A DNA stretch of 64,000 nt from Methyloceanibacter stevinii (lineage in GTDB: Bacteria; Pseudomonadota; Alphaproteobacteria; Rhizobiales; Methyloligellaceae): NCBI RefSeq assembly GCF_001723355.1, contig NZ_LPWE01000013.1:1-64000 (forward strand). The letters run 5' to 3'. Position numbers and translations under genes: made by a program. This document shows positions 45,552 through 56,966 of this stretch, piece after piece. The notes under the pieces were generated by a model. The model did no database searches. It was not told the DNA's origin and was given only the letters and a program-made list of their open reading frames with translations. Position 1 is the stretch's first letter, and each line of letters opens with the position of its first letter.

Positions 45552-46277
45552 ATGTCGGTTTGGGGAAAGCTCGCAGGTGCAGCCGCAGGTCTCGCGGTCG
45601 GAGGGCCGATCGGTGCGCTGGTCGGCGGTGTCGCCGGACACTATGTGATCGACCGGGACGGTGAACAGAAGGGCGCCGGCGACGGTGAGGACCAGGTGGC
45701 CTTCACAGTCGGTGTCATCGCCCTCGGCGCCAAAATGGCCAAGGCGGACGGCGTCGTCACCATGGACGAGGTGAATGCCTTCAAAGAGGTCTTCAAGGTC
45801 CCCGACGGTGAAATGAAGAACGTGGCGCGGGTGTTCAACCTCGCCAAGCAAGAGGTCTCCGGCTACGAGGCCTATGCCGACCAGCTCGCAGGGATGTTCA
45901 AGGGCAACCGCAAACTGCTTGAAGATGTCCTGGACGGTCTGTTCCACATCGCCAAGGCCGACGATGAGTTCGATCCCAGCGAAGAACAGTTCCTGCATCA
46001 GGTTGCCAAGCGTTTCGGGTTCACCGACACCGAATTCAGCTACATCAAGGCGCGGCACGTGGTGGCGTCGAAGCGCAATCCCTACGAGGTGCTCGAGGTC
46101 CAGCCGACCATCTCCAACGATGAGCTCAAGGCCCAGTACCGCAAGCTGATCGCGGACAACCACCCGGACAAGCTGATTGCCCGCGGCGTACCGGAAGAGT
46201 TCATCGCCATCGCCACGGACAAGGTCGCCGCTATCAACGAGGCCTATCAGCAGATTGCGAAAGAGCGCGGTCTCTAG
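45552..46277 (+). CDS. DjlA-like protein: glycine-rich N-terminus, TerB domain, J domain
   Basis: A 241-residue co-chaperone-like protein. The first 35 residues are Gly-rich and hydrophobic (GAAAGLAVGGPIGALVGGVAGHYVI), a possible membrane anchor. A TerB-like domain at about 48-160 carries acidic motifs MAKADGVVTMDEVNAF and IAKADDEFDPSEEQF. The C-terminal J domain (about 172-238) keeps the HPD triad in IADNHPDKLI, so it should stimulate an Hsp70/DnaK partner. This matches DjlA-type proteins. It precedes an amidase gene on the same strand. Confidence 0.9.
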   Translation: MSVWGKLAGAAAGLAVGGPIGALVGGVAGHYVIDRDGEQKGAGDGEDQVAFTVGVIALGAKMAKADGVVTMDEVNAFKEVFKVPDGEMKNVARVFNLAKQEVSGYEAYADQLAGMFKGNRKLLEDVLDGLFHIAKADDEFDPSEEQFLHQVAKRFGFTDTEFSYIKARHVVASKRNPYEVLEVQPTISNDELKAQYRKLIADNHPDKLIARGVPEEFIAIATDKVAAINEAYQQIAKERGL

Positions 46278-46385
46278 GCCTGCGTATTCCGCTGCTGCCA
46301 CGCGTGCGGGAATCCTGGGGCCGGCTCAGCGCCAGTGCAGGGACCGACTTGCATCGTGGACTATCTTGCATGAGGACCCGGTGGG

Positions 46386-47150
46386 ATGACGTCTTCGCCC
46401 GACAGTAAGCTCGCCGCGCACTGGGTTCCGTCGCCCAATTTCGAGCCGCGTCGCGAGGGACGGCGGCCCGACATGCTGATCCTCCATTACACGGGCATGG
46501 AAACCCACGATGCCGCGCGCGATTGGCTCGCATCGGAGGAGTCCAAGGTGTCCGCGCACTATGTCGTCGACGAAGATGGGACGATCACCCAGATGGTGCC
46601 GGAGTCCGAACGGGCCTGGCACGCGGGACAAAGCCACTGGGCCGGCGAGACGGATCTGAACTCCGCATCGATCGGCATCGAGATTCACAATCCCGGTCAT
46701 GATTTCGACTATCCGCCGTTTCCGGACGTGCAGATGCAGGCGGTCGAGGCATTGTGCCAGGACATTTTGTGCCGCCATGCGATTCCGGCCGCACGCATAC
46801 TGGCTCATTCGGACATCGCACCAGGACGCAAGCGCGACCCGGGCGAGCGCTTCGATTGGGCGCGGCTCGCCCGCGCCGGCATCGGCCTCTGGACCGAGCC
46901 GGTACCGGCCGGCGAGGATTCCGGCCTTGGTCTTGGCGACGAGAGCGCGGCGGTCGCCGAACTGCAGCAGGACCTCTTGGACTTCGGCTACGGGGTGGAG
47001 GCCACCTCGACCTACGGCCGCGGCACCGAGAGCGTCGTGGAAGCGTTTCAGCGGCACTATCGGCCGGAGCGCGTCGATGGCCGGGCGGACCGCTCCACGT
47101 GCGAGACGCTGAAGAAGCTGCTTGTGATCCGCGCGGGCGCTGCCGTCTGA
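46386..47150 (+). CDS. N-acetylmuramoyl-L-alanine amidase (Amidase_2, AmpD/AmiD-type) with C-terminal peptidoglycan-binding domain
   Basis: A 254-residue zinc amidase acting on muropeptides. The catalytic domain (about 10-170) has zinc ligands His34 in LILHYTG and the His and Asp of AHSDIAPGRKRDPG. SAHYVVDEDGTITQMVPE and IGIEIHNPG mark the family core. A PG_binding_1-like region occupies about 190-245 (SAAVAELQQDLLDFGYGVEATSTYGRGTESVVEAFQRHYRP). No signal peptide is seen, so it may recycle anhydromuropeptides in the cytosol like AmpD, though some such proteins are exported otherwise. It follows the DjlA-like gene by 108 bp. Confidence 0.92.
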   Translation: MTSSPDSKLAAHWVPSPNFEPRREGRRPDMLILHYTGMETHDAARDWLASEESKVSAHYVVDEDGTITQMVPESERAWHAGQSHWAGETDLNSASIGIEIHNPGHDFDYPPFPDVQMQAVEALCQDILCRHAIPAARILAHSDIAPGRKRDPGERFDWARLARAGIGLWTEPVPAGEDSGLGLGDESAAVAELQQDLLDFGYGVEATSTYGRGTESVVEAFQRHYRPERVDGRADRSTCETLKKLLVIRAGAAV

Positions 47151-47186
47151 GCCTGCCGCGCTGTCTTAGCCTTGGCCGCCACGAAA

Positions 47187-47215
47187 AAGGCCCGCCCAAG
47201 AGTTGGGCGAGCCTT
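47187..47215 (-). terminator. Terminator at the end of the YHS-like cluster
   Basis: Stem GGCTCGCCCAA/TTGGGCGGGCC read on the minus strand, with one mismatch, directly followed by a CTTTTTC tract. It lies about 40 bp after the last YHS-like gene and could also slow plus-strand transcription from the amidase. Confidence 0.8.
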
Positions 47216-47256
47216 CGCAGCCGTGCCGTTCGGCGCTGAAAGCGCCGTAGGCCTAA

Positions 47257-47526
47257 CTAGTTGTCGTTGTAGAAGCTCTCGGCCTTGGCCACGTTGCCTT
47301 CGGGGTCCTTCATGAACTCCTCTTTGGCTTCCTGCTTGCTGAAGCAGTAGAGCTTGTCGCCGACCTTTTCGTGGACCGAGCAGTCCGTGTATTTCTTCGT
47401 GCCCTGGGTCAGGCCCCAGGCGCAGTTGTTGCCGAATTCACCGAGAGCACCGGCGGCAAGAGCAGCGGAACCGGAAAGAGCAATCACGGTGCCGGCAACC
47501 GCAGCGGCAAGAACAACCTTCTTCAT
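47257..47526 (-). CDS. Secreted YHS-like three-cysteine protein (paralogue 1)
   Basis: An 89-residue exported protein with a signal peptide ending near ALAA. The mature domain of about 60 residues contains NNCAWGL, YTDCSV, a GDKLYCFSKQ strand and FMKDPEGNVAKAESFY. The same three-Cys pattern is found in the next two genes and resembles a YHS domain, a small metal-binding fold. Function is unknown; metal (copper or iron) binding by the Cys is a plausible inference. The ATG at 47526 has an AGGA-containing site. Third and last gene of the cluster. Confidence 0.75.
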   Translation of the reverse strand: MKKVVLAAAVAGTVIALSGSAALAAGALGEFGNNCAWGLTQGTKKYTDCSVHEKVGDKLYCFSKQEAKEEFMKDPEGNVAKAESFYNDN

Positions 47527-47754
47527 AAATTTTTCCTCCAAGACTTTGCGTACGAGACTTTCGTGTATCTGGCGTATTCGGCCGATGAGACGGCATTGAA
47601 TCGTCAGAAATGCCCGCGCCGTCAATGGACAATTGCTCTGCCAACTCAAGGTCGGTCAGCAAGACGGCGGGAAGGTCCGGCGCCGCGCACCGGATCTTCC
47701 CGCGACACGTCATTGCGAACGTTGTCGGCATGCGCCTTGGAAAGGGGGCAGGGC

Positions 47755-48015
47755 CTACTGATTGTCGTCGTAGAAGCTCTGCGCCTTTTTGAGGTTCCCC
47801 TCGGTGTCCTTCATGAACAGGGTCTTGGCCGTCTCGTTGCCGAAGCAATAGGTCTTGCCGTCGATCTCCGCGTTTACCGAGCAATCGGTCTCGACCTTCT
47901 TGTCGAGCGCCAGACCCATGGCGCACATGTTGTCGTACTCGCCGGTCGCGGCGATCGCCGAGCCGGTGAAGAGAAGAACGCCTGTGATAAGGACGGGGGT
48001 CAGAAATTTCGTCAT
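47755..48015 (-). CDS. Secreted YHS-like three-cysteine protein (paralogue 2)
   Basis: An 86-residue exported protein with a signal peptide ending SAIA. The mature part repeats the cluster signature: NMCAMGL, ETDCSV, IDGKTYCFGNE, LFMKDTEGNLKKAQSFYDDN. Identity to paralogue 1 in the mature domain is high by eye, and spacing of the Cys is conserved, so this is a tandem duplication. The ATG at 48015 follows an AGGAAAC site. A 230-bp gap separates it from paralogue 1, so it may have its own promoter. Confidence 0.75.
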   Translation of the reverse strand: MTKFLTPVLITGVLLFTGSAIAATGEYDNMCAMGLALDKKVETDCSVNAEIDGKTYCFGNETAKTLFMKDTEGNLKKAQSFYDDNQ

Positions 48016-48190
48016 GGTTTCCTCCACTATTCTGTCTGTTCCATGTCTCCGCTTTCCGGGCAGGCCGAGTTGGTCCCGCCTACCGCGAGCGTTTGACAAT
48101 GTTACAGAGGGATAACGCGCCGGAAGTGTGACTGGGATCACGCAGAGACCATCACAACTTCGCGATTTCCAGCCGGAACTTTGGCAAAGA

Positions 48191-48220
48191 AAAGCCGCCC
48201 CGTTGGCATGAGGGGCGGCG
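48191..48220 (-). terminator. Terminator after the third YHS-like gene
   Basis: An 8-bp perfect stem GCCGCCCC/GGGGCGGC around a 10-base loop, followed on the minus strand by CTTTTCTTTG. It lies 40 bp after the stop of the long paralogue and suggests that the two short genes downstream are transcribed separately. Confidence 0.75.
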
Positions 48221-48260
48221 GATCGTTTCTGGCGGGCCGTCCGAAGACGGGCCCGCACCA

Positions 48261-49328
48261 CTAAAGCGTTTCGTCGAAGTCCATGCCTTCGAACGTGTAA
48301 CGGTCGACCTGGGTCCAGATGCCGTCCTCTTGGACCGGGACCTTGTGAACCTTCACATTGCCGACCTTTAGCGAGCCGTCCTTCTCGTCGACCCAGAAGT
48401 CGAGATCGTAATACTCGTCCTTGCTGCCGGGTTTGCGGAAGTCGGTGCAGGCAAAGTATTTGTCCTCGCCTTTGAGGCGGCGCACCGGCCGGTGCATCTC
48501 GACGAATTGCAGTGTCAGATCCTCGCCGGTCTTGTCATCCTTGACGGTGATGTTCCCATCTTCGTCCTTGTTCTCGAGGATGTAGTCGTGGATCGAAGCC
48601 ATCACTTCCCACGCCCGCGTGCCTTCGATGCTGCCCGGATGTTCCTGCACCGGCAGCCACCACCAGGCCACGGGGAGGCGCGTGATCATGAAGTAGCCGT
48701 CGCCGTCGCGCTTGGGGCCCTTTTGCACGCGGATGTCCTGGAGCGTGAGCTGCTGTCCTTCGGGCTTGAACCAAAAGTCGAGGGCGTATTGCTTCTTCGG
48801 CTCTTCGATATCGCTGAAGATGACATTGGCGAACCAGCCGTACCCTTCCATGCCGCGCACAATCTTGATCTCGTCGAACTTCAGATTGAGGTCGGTGTTA
48901 AGCTTGGGGTCATGGAACACGAAGGCGCCACCGTCAGAGCGTTCCTTGATGACTTCCTCGACCCGCGCATTCACGTCCTTGTCGGTGAAAACCTTCTGGC
49001 CGGAGGCCGCCTTGGCCTCCTGCTCGTCGAGAAACATCTTGGCCTTGGCGATATTGCCTTTCGGGTCCTTCAGGAACGCGGACTTCGAATTCTCGGACGA
49101 GAAGCAGTAGACCTTGCCGTCCTCGTCGGTCCAACTGACCGAGCAATCCGTCTTCACCATCTGCCCGTCGGCAAGTCCCATGGCACAGCTCTCGTCGAAC
49201 TCTGCGTCGGTGTCTCCGTGACCATCCATGGCGACCGCAATCGCCGGGAGGCCAGTTGCAAGCATGCCCGCCAAGAGCGCTCGCAATGTCAGCCGGGTAA
49301 TAAACCGTGTCGGTGTCGTGTCTGTCAT
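48261..49328 (-). CDS. Secreted protein: YHS-like domain fused to a novel C-terminal domain (paralogue 3)
   Basis: A 355-residue exported protein. Signal peptide to about residue 33. A YHS-like domain at about 42-105 keeps Cys48 (CAMGL), Cys62 (TDCSV) and Cys75 (GKVYCF) with FLKDPKGNIAKAKMF. The remaining 250 residues do not match a family I can name. They show a repeated pattern of YALDFWFKPEG and YYDLDFWVDEKDG strands and a lone Cys in FACTDFRKPGS, suggesting two related beta-rich repeats. Start at 49328 (second ATG) because AAGGA lies nine bases before it, against three for 49334. It lies between the Crp/Fnr gene and the short paralogues. Confidence 0.75.
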   Translation of the reverse strand: MTDTTPTRFITRLTLRALLAGMLATGLPAIAVAMDGHGDTDAEFDESCAMGLADGQMVKTDCSVSWTDEDGKVYCFSSENSKSAFLKDPKGNIAKAKMFLDEQEAKAASGQKVFTDKDVNARVEEVIKERSDGGAFVFHDPKLNTDLNLKFDEIKIVRGMEGYGWFANVIFSDIEEPKKQYALDFWFKPEGQQLTLQDIRVQKGPKRDGDGYFMITRLPVAWWWLPVQEHPGSIEGTRAWEVMASIHDYILENKDEDGNITVKDDKTGEDLTLQFVEMHRPVRRLKGEDKYFACTDFRKPGSKDEYYDLDFWVDEKDGSLKVGNVKVHKVPVQEDGIWTQVDRYTFEGMDFDETL

Positions 49329-49463
49329 TGTCATGAGTCCTTGGGCGTTTCGTCTCGTTGGCCACGCGTTGGTGTTTGTTCGTTTTTGAGGAGCGTTGGT
49401 CCTCAACCTCCTTAGGTCCTGATCACGGCGCTCGTCTGTGACCTGAGTTACGTTGCGCGCGCG

Positions 49464-50183
49464 TCACGCTTGCGAGCCCGATTGCAGCGTCGCGCCGTGG
49501 GAGGCGCTATCGCCCGCACCGTAAGCGGCGAGGGCGCTTCGGTTCAGAACTTCGATCGATCCGCGCGAGGAGCGCACCCAGCCCATGCGCTCCCATTCGG
49601 AGATGTAGCGGCTGATGACTTCGCGTACGCTCCCGAGATCCAGAGCCAGTTGTTGATGCGTTTTCGAAATAACGCTCGCGTCCTCCGCCTCCGCGAGCAG
49701 GCGCCGGGCCAGGCGAAGATCGAGGCTTGCGAAGGCCACCTCGTCCACCAGCATGATCAGGCTCGACAACAAGTCTCCGTAGTTCGACAGGACGTAGTTC
49801 CGGAACTTCGGCGAGGCGGACATGAGCCGATGAAACACGTCGGCGGGTATGGCTGCGAGCAAGAGGTCGGCCTGGACAGTGCTTTCGGCGGGGAAGGGGT
49901 TCCCGGCGATCAAACAGGACGTCGTCAGGACGCAGGTTTCGCCGGCCCCGACCTGGTAGAGCATGATCTCCCGGCCGGTCTCCGAGGTCTTGAAGACGCG
50001 CGTCTGCCCCTCAATGCACATGAGGTAGTTCAGGCAAAGCTGACCCTGATAGTAGGCCACGTCGCCGCGCCGCAGCCGTTGGAACTGCGTGACGTCGAAC
50101 AGGGTGTCTTTCGTCTCCGCCTCAAGCTCTGCCAGTTCCGGAAAGACGGTGAGCCAGCGTGCGATGAGAACCTGATTGGTCAT
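49464..50183 (-). CDS. Crp/Fnr family transcriptional regulator
   Basis: A 239-residue regulator. Cyclic-nucleotide-type effector domain at about 10-130 (TQFQRLRRGDVAYYQGQLCLNYLMCIEGQTRVFKTSETGREIMLYQVGAGE), dimer helix with VLSNYGDLLSSLIMLVDEVAFASLDLRLARRLL, and a helix-turn-helix at about 175-200 (HQQLALDLGSVREVISRYISEWERMGWV). It lacks the N-terminal Cys cluster of FNR, so an iron-sulfur oxygen sensor is unlikely. The ATG at 50183 fits the family start. It lies 135 bp upstream of the YHS-like cluster on the same strand, making those genes candidate targets. Confidence 0.9.
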   Translation of the reverse strand: MTNQVLIARWLTVFPELAELEAETKDTLFDVTQFQRLRRGDVAYYQGQLCLNYLMCIEGQTRVFKTSETGREIMLYQVGAGETCVLTTSCLIAGNPFPAESTVQADLLLAAIPADVFHRLMSASPKFRNYVLSNYGDLLSSLIMLVDEVAFASLDLRLARRLLAEAEDASVISKTHQQLALDLGSVREVISRYISEWERMGWVRSSRGSIEVLNRSALAAYGAGDSASHGATLQSGSQA

Positions 50184-50417
50184 TGCTCGAAGTCGTGTTG
50201 CCCAGGGTTGCAGCGTGTCCGCGCGCGGCGGAAACGCTCTGTTTTTGCCATTATGCGGCAAGTTGACGCGAGCATATGGGAACATTGGTAACCCGGGGAT
50301 CAAAAAGCCGTGACGAGTTCGGAAGGTTTGCAACCGGGACGTCGCCGGGTTTCGAGCGAGAAATCGCAACAGCCAGAGCACTTGACGATAGGCTCCCGTT
50401 CCCCCTTATGTCGGGCA

Positions 50418-50807
<390 letters not shown>

Positions 50808-50815
50808 ATGTTTAG

Positions 50816-50845
50816 GGCCGGCGTGAGGAAAACCTCACGCCGGCC
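50816..50845. terminator. Long perfect hairpin after rnpB
   Basis: A 13-bp perfect stem GGCCGGCGTGAGG/CCTCACGCCGGCC with an AAAA loop, 9 bp after the RNase P RNA end. There is no T run, so it may be a processing/stability hairpin rather than a classical terminator. Confidence 0.6.
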
Positions 50846-50887
50846 TCCAATTTCCAGCCCCTTGAGCGTACTGATGCGGCGTCTTTG

Positions 50888-50912
50888 GGAACAACGCTCC
50901 CGTTTCCGTGTT
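50888..50912 (+). promoter_or_regulatory. Possible general-stress (EcfG-type) promoter
   Basis: GGAAC at 50888-50892, 16 bp spacing, TGTT at 50909-50912, about 40 bp before the DUF1328 gene. Genes of this family are often stress-induced in alphaproteobacteria, which supports the motif. Confidence 0.4.
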
Positions 50913-50951
50913 TATTCGAGTAGACTGTAAACTCAACGAAAGGAGATCGTC

Positions 50952-51122
50952 ATGCTTGGATGGGCTTTGACATTTCTCGTAATCGCTTTGATCGCAGGAC
51001 TACTTGGCTTTGGCGGCATCGCCGGTGCATCGGCTGGTATCGCCAAGATTTTGTTCTTTATTTTCCTCGTCCTCCTCGTCGCATCGCTGATCATGCATGT
51101 GGTGCGAGGCGCAGCGCGCTGA
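50952..51122 (+). CDS. DUF1328/UPF0391 small membrane protein
   Basis: A 56-residue protein with two membrane helices and the family pattern [50 protein letters not shown] lies eight bases before the ATG. Members are common, function unknown, and often part of the general stress response. A bidirectional terminator follows and separates it from the convergent katG. Confidence 0.92.
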   Translation: MLGWALTFLVIALIAGLLGFGGIAGASAGIAKILFFIFLVLLVASLIMHVVRGAAR

Positions 51123-51151
51123 CGCGCGGGCATATCAGCCGACAGAATAGA

Positions 51152-51186
51152 AGAACGGCCGGCGGTGGAATCACGCCGGCCGTTCT
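51152..51186. terminator. Bidirectional terminator between the DUF1328 gene and katG
   Basis: A 13-bp stem AGAACGGCCGGCG/CGCCGGCCGTTCT with T-containing tracts on both sides (TTCTCTTA on plus, TTCTTCTATTCT on minus). It sits between two convergent genes. Confidence 0.8.
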
Positions 51187-51258
51187 CTTAGGAAGCGCCG
51201 CGATGGGGGGAGGGGCGCTTCAGCTTTGGCTCAGTGGCGACGCGCGTCGCCCTGTCTC

Positions 51259-54581
<3,323 letters not shown>

Positions 54582-55038
54582 AGCCGCCAATCGCGCATCG
54601 CCATCCCGTCAATGGCTTGTCTCAGGCCGTCAGTAGGCGTCGCAATTGCGCCGGCTATGTGACCATGAAGATCAGCCTCGCCGGGCGTCCTCGAACTCAC
54701 GTCGGTCGCGCCCCTGAAGCACATCTAGCGCGGTTCGCGGCTTGCCGACAATCGGCGGGCGCACACGTTTCATTGCGCGAAAGGCTGATGAGCACCCATT
54801 TCCCATGAAATCGCAGTAAATCCCGGCCGTTTCCATTGACGCCCATGATATCCCATGCTATCCCATAAATGCCCGTTCGGTGAGTGGGGTGGAGGAAGCA
54901 AGGCAGCGCTTCCTTTGAGGCCACGGGGGGATCCGCGCCGCTTCCTCCACCCGTTACCGAATTCGCGGAAGGCCAGCGCCGAAGCGCAGTTTTTAGTTCC
55001 GTGTTCATCCAGTCGGCTTCGTAGCGCGTGAGGGGGAG
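54582..55038. promoter_or_regulatory. Upstream region of the dcw cluster
   Basis: No gene is supported in this 457-bp gap. It holds the MraZ-box repeats at 54842-54875, an isolated CCCAT pair at 54795-54806, and the GTGAGGGGGAG ribosome site of mraZ at its end. Confidence 0.6.
54842..54875 (-). promoter_or_regulatory. MraZ-box operator: four phased GGG repeats
   Basis: CCC occurs at 54842, 54852, 54862 and 54872, exactly one every 10 bp; three copies read CCCAT. On the minus strand this is ATGGG repeated with 5-bp spacers, the pattern bound by the MraZ regulator in other bacteria (TGGG repeats with 5-6 bp spacing). It lies about 165-195 bp before mraZ, in the orientation opposite to E. coli. 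Confidence 0.75.
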
Positions 55039-55614
55039 ATGGATCAGTTTGTCTCATCATTCACCAATAGGATCGACGCCAAGGGCCGTGTCTCGGTTCC
55101 CGCATCCTTCCGCACGGTTCTCGCCAAGGACGGGCTCGACGGCATCTACTGCTATCCATCGCTTGATGCGCCCGCGCTCGACGCCGGCGGCCAGCGCCTC
55201 GTGGATAAAATCAATTCTCTCGTCGAAGACATCGCGCCGTACTCCGATGAGCGCGATCAGCTCGCCACGGCCCTCTTCGGCACATCCGAAATTCTCTCAA
55301 TCGATCAAGACGGTCGTACGATTCTTCCCGAGCGCCTGCGCGAACACGCCGGCATCACCAGCCACATCACCTTTGTGGGGCTGGGGGAAAAATTTCAGCT
55401 CTGGGAGCCGAAACGTTTTGAAGCGCATTTGGCGGAGGCGCGGGACAAAGTCCGCGACCTTCGCAAGTTACTCGGCGCGGGGCGCGCGGAAGCGGCGGTG
55501 CAGAGGGAACACGGGAATGATGACGGACCGCGGCAGGCCATCGTCTGTCGCTGGCGGACTGGTCCGTCACATTCCCGTGTTGCTTTCCGAGGTTCTGACG
55601 GCGCTCGGGCCTGA
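55039..55614 (+). CDS. mraZ: Transcriptional regulator and division-cluster repressor MraZ
   Basis: First gene of the dcw cluster; the AbrB-like MraZ protein represses its own operon. Two SpoVT/AbrB-like repeats are visible: FTNRIDAKGRVSVPASFRTVL near 8-28, and EILSIDQDGRTILPERLREHAGI near 84-106, followed by FVGLGEKFQLWEPKRFEAHLAEAR. The frame then runs about 30 residues into the rsmH gene with no conserved features. The real C-terminus may end earlier if bases are missing there: one other frame stops at TGA 55518-55520, giving the ATGA overlap usual for this gene pair. ATG at 55039 has a GAGGGGGAG site. Confidence 0.93.
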   Translation: MDQFVSSFTNRIDAKGRVSVPASFRTVLAKDGLDGIYCYPSLDAPALDAGGQRLVDKINSLVEDIAPYSDERDQLATALFGTSEILSIDQDGRTILPERLREHAGITSHITFVGLGEKFQLWEPKRFEAHLAEARDKVRDLRKLLGAGRAEAAVQREHGNDDGPRQAIVCRWRTGPSHSRVAFRGSDGARA

Positions 55615-56554
55615 AGACGGCGACATCATCATCGACGGCACGTTTGGAGCGGGGGGCTATTCGAGAGCCATTCTCGAAGCGGCCGACTGCCGTATGTTCG
55701 CGATCGATCGCGATACGGAGGCGCTGGCCAACGCGCCGGCGCTCGCAACGGACTTCCCGGGTCGCTTCGAGGCCGTGCTCGGCCGCTACAGCGACATGGA
55801 AAGCCTCGCTACTGAAAACGGCATCGAGGCTGCCGACGGCATCGTGCTCGATATCGGGGTGTCGTCGATGCAGCTCGATGAGCCGGAACGCGGCTTCTCC
55901 TTCGCCAAAGACGGTCCGCTCGACATGCGCATGGGCGCGGATGGGCTCTCGGCGGCCGACGTCGTCAACACCTTTGAAGAAGCTCAGATTGCTGAAATCA
56001 TTTATGTTTTTGGAGAAGAGCGCCGCTCGCGCGCCATCGCCAAGGCCATTGTCAGGGCCCGCGCGGAGGCGCCGATCGCGCGGACCGGCACGCTGGCGGA
56101 CATCGTGGCCGGTGTCCTCGGCCGCGGCCGGGACCACACGAAACACCCCGCCACGCGGACGTTTCAGGCCCTTCGGCTTTATGTGAATGCGGAATTGGAG
56201 CAACTCGCCGAGGGGCTTAGCGCCGCCGAACGGCTCTTGAAGCCCGGCGGACGCCTGGTGGTGGTGACGTTTCACTCTCTGGAAGACCGGATCGTTAAGC
56301 GTTTCTTCACCAGCCGCAGCGCGCCGCCCCAAAAAGGGTCGCGGCATCTGCCCGATCACGAAGGCAAAGAATTTTTGCCAAGCTTCCAGCTTCTTAACCG
56401 TCGCCCCGTAGAACCGAGTGAGGATGAGGTCCGAAGCAACCCGCGGGCCCGGTCAGCCCGGCTCAGAGCCGGGCGCAGGACCGAGGCTCCGGCCAAAAAA
56501 CCGGACTTCGCCGGGCTTGGGGTGCCCGAACTGCGCCGAACGGGGAGCGCTTGA
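55517..56554 (+). CDS. rsmH: 16S rRNA (cytosine(1402)-N(4))-methyltransferase
   Basis: Methylates C1402 of 16S rRNA with SAM; conserved second gene of the dcw cluster (also called mraW). It has 345 residues from the double ATG at 55517/55520. Motifs: RHIPVLLSEVLTAL at the start, DGTFGAGGYSRAILE (SAM loop, near 40), IDRDTEAL, DGIVLDIGVSSMQLDEPERGFSF, LDMRMG, HPATRTFQALRLYVNAEL near 215, KPGGRLVVVTFHSLEDRIVKRFF. The C-terminal 60 residues are basic and Arg/Pro-rich. It overlaps mraZ's open frame by 98 bp. Confidence 0.96.
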   Translation: MMTDRGRPSSVAGGLVRHIPVLLSEVLTALGPEDGDIIIDGTFGAGGYSRAILEAADCRMFAIDRDTEALANAPALATDFPGRFEAVLGRYSDMESLATENGIEAADGIVLDIGVSSMQLDEPERGFSFAKDGPLDMRMGADGLSAADVVNTFEEAQIAEIIYVFGEERRSRAIAKAIVRARAEAPIARTGTLADIVAGVLGRGRDHTKHPATRTFQALRLYVNAELEQLAEGLSAAERLLKPGGRLVVVTFHSLEDRIVKRFFTSRSAPPQKGSRHLPDHEGKEFLPSFQLLNRRPVEPSEDEVRSNPRARSARLRAGRRTEAPAKKPDFAGLGVPELRRTGSA

Positions 56555-56597
56555 AAATTTGCGTTGAGGGGGCGCGTCGCTGATTGGACGCGGTGTC

Positions 56598-56954
56598 GTG
56601 ATGTTGCGTTTTGTGAATATCTGCCTGGTCCTCGGCCTCGCCGCCTTGGCCACCGTGATCTACCAAGTGAAATACGAGGCACGGAGCCTCGACGAGAAGA
56701 TCGTACTGCTGAAGCGGCAGATCGAGGAAGAGCGCGATTCGCTGGCCGTGGCCCGGGCCGAATGGAGCCTTCTCAACAGCCCGGAGCGCATCGAGCGCCT
56801 CGCCAAGAAGTACCTCGAACTCAACCCTGCTAATCCGCAGCAGATCGTCATTCTCGACGAAGTCACCGAGAACGATTTTGCGCGGGTTCGCCAGTTGGCG
56901 CAGTCTGCCAAGACGGGTGATGCCAAAGCCGCAAACTACAAGGCGGCGAACTAG
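56598..56954 (+). CDS. ftsL: Cell division protein FtsL
   Basis: A 118-residue bitopic membrane protein of the divisome FtsQLB complex. A short N-terminus and one helix (about 4-22, FVNICLVLGLAALATVIYQV) are followed by a leucine-zipper coiled coil in the periplasm (LDEKIVLLKRQIEEERDSLAVARAEWSLLNSPERIERLAKKYLELNP). GTG at 56598 or the adjacent ATG at 56601 can start it. Sequence similarity in this family is weak, so the call rests on topology and position between rsmH and ftsI. ftsI begins 12 bp later. Confidence 0.9.
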   Translation: MMLRFVNICLVLGLAALATVIYQVKYEARSLDEKIVLLKRQIEEERDSLAVARAEWSLLNSPERIERLAKKYLELNPANPQQIVILDEVTENDFARVRQLAQSAKTGDAKAANYKAAN

Positions 56955-56966
56955 GCACGGATCCGA

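Noticed and set aside
47187-47215. A small RNA between the amidase and YHS-like genes
   Set aside because: The hairpin plus T run is explained as a minus-strand terminator.
55028-56554. rsmH starting at 55028 as a 508-residue protein
   Set aside because: The first 163 codons are the wrong frame of mraZ; the methyltransferase sequence begins at 55517.
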